DNA of 19,101 nt. Source: an uncultured Clostridia bacterium. Lineage in GTDB: Bacteria; Bacillota; Clostridia; UBA1381. The stretch covers positions 1 through 19,101 of the forward strand of contig CAJTUY010000037.1 in the NCBI GenBank assembly GCA_910579415.1. The letters are read 5' to 3'. The notes beneath the pieces were generated by a model. The model saw only the letters and a list, made by a program, of their open reading frames with translations. It did not search any database and was not told the origin of the DNA. The first letter of the stretch is position 1, and every line of letters starts with the position of its first letter. Shown one piece after another: positions 1 through 6,711 of this stretch. The position numbers were made by a program, and so were the translations under genes.

Positions 1-1
1 G

Positions 2-1021
2 GCTTGTAAAAAGATTAAGGCTCAGTACCCTGACAATATCGTTGTTTCTTCAAACGGTCAGAAGAAAAGCTCACTTACAGGTTTCTTCCAGATGTTCTGG
101 ATACCTGAGCTGATTTTGCAGACTCAGTCATGCATAGACCCGGTAACAAATGAATTTGTTCCGTATGCAATGGTTTCTGATAATGCAAGAGAAATGTATA
201 AGTTTGTAAATACTCTTTATAAAGAGGGATTGATTGATAAGGAAATCCTATCAATTGAAAAGGATAATTTCTATACGCGATGCGCTCAGAATAATGCGTT
301 TATTACTTATAACTATGTATATAATACAGATACATTTAATAATAAGACTAATGTAAACGGCAATACAGGCGCGAACTGGGATTGGGCAGGGAACATGGTA
401 ACTGCTTATCCTGACAAGGGTACAATTTATAAGAAGGATCCGCTGTATTCGAACTGGGGACCTGCATTCAGTGCAGAACTTGGCGCTGATACTGAGAGAT
501 TTGACGCGCTTCTGAAATATTATGATTGGTGCGCAACTGACGAGGGACAGCTGTTTACATCATACGGCGTCGAGGGTGATAGCTATAACATGGTTGATGG
601 TCAGCCTGAGGTTGCAGACGGTTGGTATCATGAAAAGAACAGTCCTGACGGTAAGAAAATCACAAGAGAGTACGGAACACTGACATATACATTCATTAAG
701 CATCCCAAACTGTTTAAGGAATTAAGAGGTAATCAGATTGAAGAGCTTTATGACGCTTATATGGCAAATGATAAGTATTATTACTTTGAAGAGTTCCCGA
801 TGAGATATACGGAGGACGAGGAAAAGAGATATACAGACCTTGAAACCGCTCTTAATGCGAAGCGTGATGAATATATGGCTCGTTTCTTCATGGGAGAAAG
901 CGACCCTGCAAATGACGCTGACTGGGAGACATACCTGAGCGACTTAAAGAAGGTTGGTCTTGACGAATTTATCGAGCTTCAGAAGACGGTTTATGAAAGA
1001 ACAAAGGCAGAGGTTCAATAA
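2..1021 (+). CDS. Extracellular sugar-binding protein of an ABC transporter (C-terminal part, 5' truncated)
   Basis: The reading frame is open from base 2 and ends at TAA 1019-1021, so 339 C-terminal residues are visible and the start lies upstream. The ATG at base 92 is internal. The sequence is soluble and mixed alpha/beta, rich in Tyr, Trp, Asp and Glu, with stretches such as NWDWAGNMVTAYPDKG and PLYSNWGPAFSAELGAD and a charged helical C-terminus. This is typical of the large LplA-like family 1 solute-binding lipoproteins of Firmicutes sugar ABC importers. The lipobox and N-terminal lobe are outside the window, so attachment cannot be confirmed. The gene stands just upstream of a pectinolytic operon, and I infer it captures pectin-derived oligosaccharides. 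Permease genes usually precede such binding proteins and would lie upstream. Family assignment is by general resemblance; substrate is inferred only from context. Confidence 0.8.
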   Translation, partial: ACKKIKAQYPDNIVVSSNGQKKSSLTGFFQMFWIPELILQTQSCIDPVTNEFVPYAMVSDNAREMYKFVNTLYKEGLIDKEILSIEKDNFYTRCAQNNAFITYNYVYNTDTFNNKTNVNGNTGANWDWAGNMVTAYPDKGTIYKKDPLYSNWGPAFSAELGADTERFDALLKYYDWCATDEGQLFTSYGVEGDSYNMVDGQPEVADGWYHEKNSPDGKKITREYGTLTYTFIKHPKLFKELRGNQIEELYDAYMANDKYYYFEEFPMRYTEDEEKRYTDLETALNAKRDEYMARFFMGESDPANDADWETYLSDLKKVGLDEFIELQKTVYERTKAEVQ

Positions 1022-1040
1022 TTAAAATTGAAAAAACATA

Positions 1041-1072
1041 CGAGCCGGGGATTACTTTTAATACTCGGCTCG
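1041..1072 (+). terminator. Hairpin terminator after the sugar-binding protein gene
   Basis: The 9-base arms CGAGCCGGG (1041-1049) and CTCGGCTCG (1064-1072) pair with one G-U wobble. Inside them, after one mismatch, ATTA pairs with TAAT around a CTTT loop, giving a nearly symmetric hairpin. It begins 20 bases after the stop codon and is preceded by an A-run at 1031-1036. The downstream tract GTGTGTTTAA is only moderately T-rich, so termination may be partial. Confidence 0.7.
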
Positions 1073-1086
1073 GTGTGTTTAATATA

Positions 1087-1113
1087 ACTAAATTAGCTGT
1101 GACTAATTTAGCT
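1087..1113 (+). promoter_or_regulatory. Tandem palindromic operator candidate, two ACTAAWTTAGCT copies
   Basis: ACTAAATTAGCT (1087-1098) and ACTAATTTAGCT (1102-1113) differ at one base and are separated by GTG, so they repeat with a 15-base period. Each contains the palindrome CTAAWTTAG, and together they form a perfect 9+9 inverted repeat around CTGTGA. The pair sits immediately upstream of and touching a TATAAT box, where a transcription factor for the pectin operon could bind. The regulator is not in the window and its family cannot be named. Confidence 0.5.
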
Positions 1114-1118
1114 ATAAT
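1090..1118 (+). promoter_or_regulatory. Putative promoter of the pectin operon (-10 TATAAT)
   Basis: A perfect -10 hexamer TATAAT lies at 1113-1118, 45 bases before the pectate lyase ATG and after the terminator of the preceding gene. At 16-18 bases upstream the sequence is AT-rich but does not resemble TTGACA; that position is occupied by the tandem palindrome. A weak -35 covered by a repeated palindrome suits a regulated promoter. The hexamer is seen; its use as a promoter is inferred. Confidence 0.45.
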
Positions 1119-1162
1119 AAGCACACAAAAAGTGAATTTTCAAACAGGCGGAGGTTATTTTA

Positions 1163-4100
1163 ATGAATAAAAAGGTTACTCGGGCGCTTGCGGCAGTGGT
1201 ATCTGCGGCAATGCTTTTTTCAGCGGTTCCCGCTGTGTTTGCCCAGACAGAATTTCCTGCGGATAATGTATTTCCGTCAGTTGATACTGCGGAAGTTATT
1301 GATACAGAAGCTCCGGAGGGTGAACTGTGCGGAGATGAGGACGAAAGCTTCTTATTTAAGGCAGATGCGTTGGAAACAAAGGTGTACGGCGAGAATGTAA
1401 CAGTAGGGAATGTTACTCTTTATGCTTCATCATCAAGAACGGTTGAAGTTAAAGACAGCAGCAAAACAATTGATAATGAAAAATTTGAAAAATATATCAG
1501 ATTAAGCGGAATGCCTGATTTGGCAGAAAACGGAAAAACACCGGCGAGGTATTTGGAATTTACAACACAATACGGCGGTGTTATTACTGTGTATGCGTCA
1601 AGCGCAAATGCAACTGAGGAAAGAAACCTTGTTGTAGGCGGAAACAAGATGGCATGTCCGGGTACGCCGATTGCGGCTTCATATAATCTCGAAAAGGGAA
1701 CAGTCAGGATATATGCGGAAAACGGTATAAATTTACACGGCTTTAAATTTGTATCGAATGTATCTGCGCCGCAGACAGATGAAGAGTGGATATCGTACAT
1801 AAATAACAAAATTAAAATAAGCGATATTACAAATGATACTGTGAATTTTGAAGCGCTTACAGACAGCTTTGAGCTTATAGGCGATTATACATGCGTATAT
1901 GATGAAAATACCAGTAAAAATGTGACTGTTACGAGTTGGACATCGTCGAATGAAGCGGCTGTAAAAATAGACGGCAGAACCGCAGAGGTAATAAGACCGC
2001 GTTTTGATGAGAAAAAAGCAAGCGCAGTGCTGACTGCGGAAATACTTGTCGGCGAAACAGTTATGACTAAGGAATTCTATGTTACGGTTTTACCTCTGGA
2101 GAATCCTGAGGGCGATGAGGAATACATGAAATATGCTGAAAAGCAGATAAAATCGCTTGGTTTTGATGTTTCTACGGACAAGGTTGCCACAGGCGACATC
2201 TATCTTCCTACTGAAATTACTCTGGCTAACGGTGATGTAGCGGCAACTGTTGAATGGACCTCAGGCGATACGTCATATATCACAAATGACGGAACTGTTG
2301 TAAATTATCCTGATGTTTCGCATTCACTTACTATGACTGCTGTAATCAAGGCAGGCGCTTTGACAAAAACCTATACATATAATGTTGTTTTAAGAAGAAG
2401 TTCAACAGTAAAAGCTTTTCCGGGCGCTCAGGGCTACGGCACACAAACGCGCGGCGGAGCAGGCGGATATATAGTACATGTAACCTCGCTTGGCGCTTCG
2501 GGACCGGGTACGCTTAAAGAAGCAATTGAGGACAAGACGGGCGCAAGAACAATTGTGTTTGATGTGGGCGGTACAATCGACCTTACGTCATTGGGACGCG
2601 CTCTGAGAATGAGCGGAGAGGACGATTCAAATGTAACCATTGCAGGTCAGACAGCTCCTGGTGAGGGCATACAGCTTAAAGGTTACGGACTTACCCTTTC
2701 AAGTGTACATGATGTAATTATACGAAATATAAGTATTCGTATAGGAAATGTAAGAAAAGCAGGCGATACATACCAGTCAGACCCGCTGAGTGCGCAGGGT
2801 GCAAACAAGAGAGTGGTTCTTGACCACTTGTCAATGTGCTGGGCAGTAGATATGGGATTCCGCGCATACGGACAGGAAATTACTATGTCTAACTGTATGA
2901 TTTCAAAGGGACTTTACTGGAATACGCCTCATGAAAAGGGTAAGCATAACTATGCGGGTATATTCGGTCCCAAGTACGGAAGCTTTTACGGAAATTATAT
3001 TGCTGACTGCGGACAGAGAGCGCCGCGTATCTGTGATAATGAATTTATAGATGTAAGAAATAATGTAGTATCCAACTCAAAATATACATTTGATATTTGT
3101 AACTATGAGTGGATGGGAGCAAATACAAAATATAATGTAGTAAATAATGTTGTACTGCGTGGAAGCGGCGCACCGGGCGGTTCTAACAGCAATATAACAA
3201 AGAACGGCTCATATAAGTATTTTCAGGGTAGAACATATTCCGGCGGAGTTTTTGCGTATTCGGTAAATAACTATGATAATACTGTAAGCGCAAGACCCTT
3301 AAAGACTAACGAGAAAAATATAGACGGCGCTTTATGGACAGGTGATTTTACAGCGGATAAAAATAATTCATCGCAGATTACAAAAGAACTTGGCGCATTT
3401 AACGCAGGCGGTTATTCTAATATATCAAGTACATGGCAGGATATGATTTTGCCTGATAATATAAGCCTAAGCGAGTATGACGCATCAGCTGTTTCAAAGA
3501 AGGGAAATACCCTTGTAAATTATCCGTTTGTTGTTCCTGACATGAAAACATATTCGGCTAATGAGGCTGCAAAATATGTTCTGACAAATGCAGGCGCAGT
3601 AATCGGAAGAGGTGAAAATGACGAAACTCCGAGAAAAGGCATACTGGACAGCCGTTATCTTGCAGAGGGCAAAACAAGACTTCAGATTCTTTCGGATTAC
3701 AGTAAAGCATCAAGCTCATACGGTATTAAAATTGATAACAGCTATACGGAGGATACAGCATACGGACTGCCTGTTCATACACATACTGTGTATAAAGATG
3801 ACAGGGGGGCTATCGTTTATGACGTAGACGGAATAAGCGTGCCTAATCCTTCCGGATACACAGTAGAGGAGCAGTATAAATTTGTGTCATGCGATAATCA
3901 TCTTGACTCTCTTTATGCGATTGATAAAAATGACAATAAATATCGTCTTGTTATGAGAGAATACACTGAAAACGACGGAATATACGATACCTTTGAACTG
4001 TATGATATATCAAATAAACAGCTTTCCAAACCCGATGGCTATGCCACAAAGGATACGGGTAACGATGGATATATCTCATATGGCGGAGTTAATATGAAGT

Positions 4101-6694
4101 GTGCAGACTGGGGTGACGGAGCAGGCAATTATGACCATGCAAGTTCAGGCGGCAACGATGGGTTTTTAGGTACTGATGTCGTAGATACGGAATGGACTGA
4201 TGATGACTGGCCGCAGCTTCCGACAGTTTACCGTGACGGTATGTTTGATTCAAACGGTGATGCTATTCCCGATTTCTTTGTACGTCTTATGGGATGGGAT
4301 AAACACCCGGATTATTCACCGAACAAGGATATAAGCATGCTTGATTTTGAAGGCAGGGGTTATACAAATCTTGAATATTATATAAATGATTACTGCGCGG
4401 GTGATATGGAAATTGCCGACAGCGAGGAGAATAACCCGATAGCGGCTGAAAATGTGCGTGACGGTTCGCCGAAGTATGATACGCATAAGAGTCATGAAAT
4501 TCTGTTTAATACGGTAAGACGCGCAAAAGCAGAAGTGTATTATTGTGAAGGTACGGATTTTAACCTTGACAATGCAGAGAAAATTGCGCTTAATCTTAAT
4601 TATGAGTACGGAAGCGCAGGTTATAGTGATGCAAAGGATTTTGAAACATACTTCTCTGCAATTTTAGACGGATTAAAGCCTGACACTACGTATTCATACA
4701 AAATCATGACCTATTCGGATAAAGGTGTTACAAATCTGAGTTCGGATACGTATACATTTAAGACAAAATTACAGTCATCGGGGAAACCGGGACAGCCGAG
4801 AGTTATTCAGTATGTTCCGTTTGATGAGCAGATAACGCTTACGTTTGAGCCTGCAGCACAGCAGAAGTTATATAAGACGATGAGTGCGGGCGGACATACA
4901 ATAAAGACAATCGGAAATAATGAGTACGATACTTCTACCGACCACTATATTCTGCGTTATTCAATAAATAAGGATATGTCTGGGGCAAAGACTGTTGAGC
5001 TTCCGTCAACAGCAACTAAATATGTTTTAAAGGGATTGTCAAATGATAAGGAATATTATTTAGAACTGAGAGCTGTTTCAGGGGACGGAACGGAAAGTGA
5101 CAGCGCGGTATATAATGCAAAAAAAGCTAAGGAAACAACAGAACAAGATAAAGACGGAAATGCTGTTTATAAGGTTGAGGGCATAAGCGTAAGCAATAAT
5201 AGTATAGTAGAATATCCAAAGGAATACGACGTACCTCTGTCAGGTATTGCCATAACGCCTACAAAGTATGTTGTAAACGAGAATTACGGCAAAAATATTA
5301 AAGCTGCGGATATAGGTGAAGGCGACACCACTAAATTCATTACTGTTTACGGAGATGAAAAGGATTGGTATATTTATACATTGGGCGGAATCCCGATTCC
5401 GACAAGCATTGACGGGAAAGACCCGATTCTGATGCTTCGTGATGATAACCACGATCACGGCTTTACATACGCTAAGAAGTTTGACACCATACTTGACGGT
5501 CAGTCAACAATCCATGCAAGAATTATGATTAAGGACGAGGAGCTTGACCCTATGAACCAGGCGCCGGAATTCCGTTTCTATATTCAGCAGGACAGCGCAG
5601 ATTTGGGTGACAGCGATGCGGATGTTGAACAGACAAGCGAAAATACTGCGACCACCTTCGGTAATATTGTAACCTTGCAGTTTACAAAGAACGATATAAT
5701 ATTTAACGGTTCAAATACTATTTCAAAGTATTATGAGGATACGTGGTACGACATAAAACTCCAGATGGATGCAGATAGAGGAACCTGTAATCTTTATATA
5801 AACGATTCACTGGTAGGAAAGGATTTGGAATATTCGGAATCCGCAACCTCGAATAATATAGCAAGATGGCAGATAAGCTCACGTCTTGCAGGAACACAGG
5901 ATGTATATGTTGACTACATGTATGCATATAAGGGATGGGAAGAACCTGTTACAGACCCTGAGGCAACAAAGAAGCCTGATAATAATGTTGAAGAAGGAAG
6001 TTCAGGGCTGAGACCGTCAGGCGGCGGAGGCGGTGGTGGAGGACCGGCAGGCAATGTTACTCCGAAACCGGGTGAAACGATTAAACCGACTGAAACACAG
6101 ACACCTGACAGTACACCTAACCCTGTCAAATCGGGATTTGAGGATATGGAAGGCTTTGAATGGGCTGAAAATGCCGTTAATGAGCTTCATGAACGTGAGA
6201 TTGTTTACGGAATTACAGAACGTTTGTTTGAGCCGGGACGTGATGTCACAAGAGCTGAGTTTATAACTATGCTTCTGCGAGGTTTTGAGCTTATAGGTGA
6301 AGACGCTCAGTGCAGTTTTGAAGATGTTCCGAGCGGTTCATGGTATTATCCTGCTGTTGCAATGGCGTATTCAATGGGCATTGTAAGCGGTTACAGCGAT
6401 ACAGTATTCGGAGCCAATGATAAAATATCAAGACAGGATATGGCTGTAATGACAGTACGTCTTTTAACAGCGCTTGGACTAAATCTTGAAAGTGTACGTG
6501 ATTATACGGAGTTTGCTGATGAAATTGAAATTTCAGATTATGCAAAACCTTCTGTTGTAAGTTTGTATCAGAGCGGAATTATCAATGGTGTGGGAGATAA
6601 CAGGTTTGACCCGAAAGGCAGTGCAAACCGTGCGGCATCAGCTGTGATACTTTATCAGACACTTAAAGGACAATGGTCTGTTGATAAGGAATAA
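1163..6694 (+). CDS. Secreted SLH-anchored multidomain pectate lyase (PL1-like)
   Basis: This is predicted to cleave homogalacturonan by Ca2+-dependent beta-elimination at the cell surface. The 1843 residues start after SD GGAGGT (1150-1155). Signal peptide is about 1-27 (cut after AVFA). A beta-sandwich N-terminal module covers 65-200. Two Ig-like modules follow (206-310 and 318-411; the second resembles the atrophied bacterial Ig family, with VEWTSGDTSYI). The right-handed beta-helix lyase begins at AFPGAQGYGTQTRGGAGG (418-435), with VVLDHLSMCW (551-560) and the likely catalytic arginine in GQRAPR (617-622). The usual lyase tail, DSNGDAIPDFF then GYTNLEYYIN, is at 1029-1075, separated from the core by an insertion. 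Two fibronectin III-like domains (1105-1203, 1209-1322), a LamG-like domain (1430-1592), a Gly/Pro/Thr linker and three SLH motifs (1660-1835, first with VTRAEF) complete it. SLH domains normally bind wall polysaccharide. First gene of the operon; subfamily uncertain. Confidence 0.9.
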   Translation: MNKKVTRALAAVVSAAMLFSAVPAVFAQTEFPADNVFPSVDTAEVIDTEAPEGELCGDEDESFLFKADALETKVYGENVTVGNVTLYASSSRTVEVKDSSKTIDNEKFEKYIRLSGMPDLAENGKTPARYLEFTTQYGGVITVYASSANATEERNLVVGGNKMACPGTPIAASYNLEKGTVRIYAENGINLHGFKFVSNVSAPQTDEEWISYINNKIKISDITNDTVNFEALTDSFELIGDYTCVYDENTSKNVTVTSWTSSNEAAVKIDGRTAEVIRPRFDEKKASAVLTAEILVGETVMTKEFYVTVLPLENPEGDEEYMKYAEKQIKSLGFDVSTDKVATGDIYLPTEITLANGDVAATVEWTSGDTSYITNDGTVVNYPDVSHSLTMTAVIKAGALTKTYTYNVVLRRSSTVKAFPGAQGYGTQTRGGAGGYIVHVTSLGASGPGTLKEAIEDKTGARTIVFDVGGTIDLTSLGRALRMSGEDDSNVTIAGQTAPGEGIQLKGYGLTLSSVHDVIIRNISIRIGNVRKAGDTYQSDPLSAQGANKRVVLDHLSMCWAVDMGFRAYGQEITMSNCMISKGLYWNTPHEKGKHNYAGIFGPKYGSFYGNYIADCGQRAPRICDNEFIDVRNNVVSNSKYTFDICNYEWMGANTKYNVVNNVVLRGSGAPGGSNSNITKNGSYKYFQGRTYSGGVFAYSVNNYDNTVSARPLKTNEKNIDGALWTGDFTADKNNSSQITKELGAFNAGGYSNISSTWQDMILPDNISLSEYDASAVSKKGNTLVNYPFVVPDMKTYSANEAAKYVLTNAGAVIGRGENDETPRKGILDSRYLAEGKTRLQILSDYSKASSSYGIKIDNSYTEDTAYGLPVHTHTVYKDDRGAIVYDVDGISVPNPSGYTVEEQYKFVSCDNHLDSLYAIDKNDNKYRLVMREYTENDGIYDTFELYDISNKQLSKPDGYATKDTGNDGYISYGGVNMKCADWGDGAGNYDHASSGGNDGFLGTDVVDTEWTDDDWPQLPTVYRDGMFDSNGDAIPDFFVRLMGWDKHPDYSPNKDISMLDFEGRGYTNLEYYINDYCAGDMEIADSEENNPIAAENVRDGSPKYDTHKSHEILFNTVRRAKAEVYYCEGTDFNLDNAEKIALNLNYEYGSAGYSDAKDFETYFSAILDGLKPDTTYSYKIMTYSDKGVTNLSSDTYTFKTKLQSSGKPGQPRVIQYVPFDEQITLTFEPAAQQKLYKTMSAGGHTIKTIGNNEYDTSTDHYILRYSINKDMSGAKTVELPSTATKYVLKGLSNDKEYYLELRAVSGDGTESDSAVYNAKKAKETTEQDKDGNAVYKVEGISVSNNSIVEYPKEYDVPLSGIAITPTKYVVNENYGKNIKAADIGEGDTTKFITVYGDEKDWYIYTLGGIPIPTSIDGKDPILMLRDDNHDHGFTYAKKFDTILDGQSTIHARIMIKDEELDPMNQAPEFRFYIQQDSADLGDSDADVEQTSENTATTFGNIVTLQFTKNDIIFNGSNTISKYYEDTWYDIKLQMDADRGTCNLYINDSLVGKDLEYSESATSNNIARWQISSRLAGTQDVYVDYMYAYKGWEEPVTDPEATKKPDNNVEEGSSGLRPSGGGGGGGGPAGNVTPKPGETIKPTETQTPDSTPNPVKSGFEDMEGFEWAENAVNELHEREIVYGITERLFEPGRDVTRAEFITMLLRGFELIGEDAQCSFEDVPSGSWYYPAVAMAYSMGIVSGYSDTVFGANDKISRQDMAVMTVRLLTALGLNLESVRDYTEFADEIEISDYAKPSVVSLYQSGIINGVGDNRFDPKGSANRAASAVILYQTLKGQWSVDKE
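6017..6049 (+). repeat. Poly-glycine linker coding tract in the pectate lyase
   Basis: Residues 1619-1627 are almost pure glycine (SGGGGGGGGP), followed by a Pro/Thr/Glu-rich stretch to about 1655 that leads into the SLH domains. A similar glycine tract stands before the SLH domains of the third SLH protein (11961-11990). Both are flexible spacers between functional modules and wall anchor. Confidence 0.7.
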
Positions 6695-6711
6695 TAGGGG
6701 AGGATTTAGAT

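Noticed and set aside
4247..4308. Possible dockerin or EF-hand calcium site in the pectate lyase (DSNGDAIPDFF)
   Set aside because: Only a single degenerate copy is present, and it fits the usual C-terminal tail of PL1-type lyases; dockerins need two copies, and the protein is already anchored by SLH domains.
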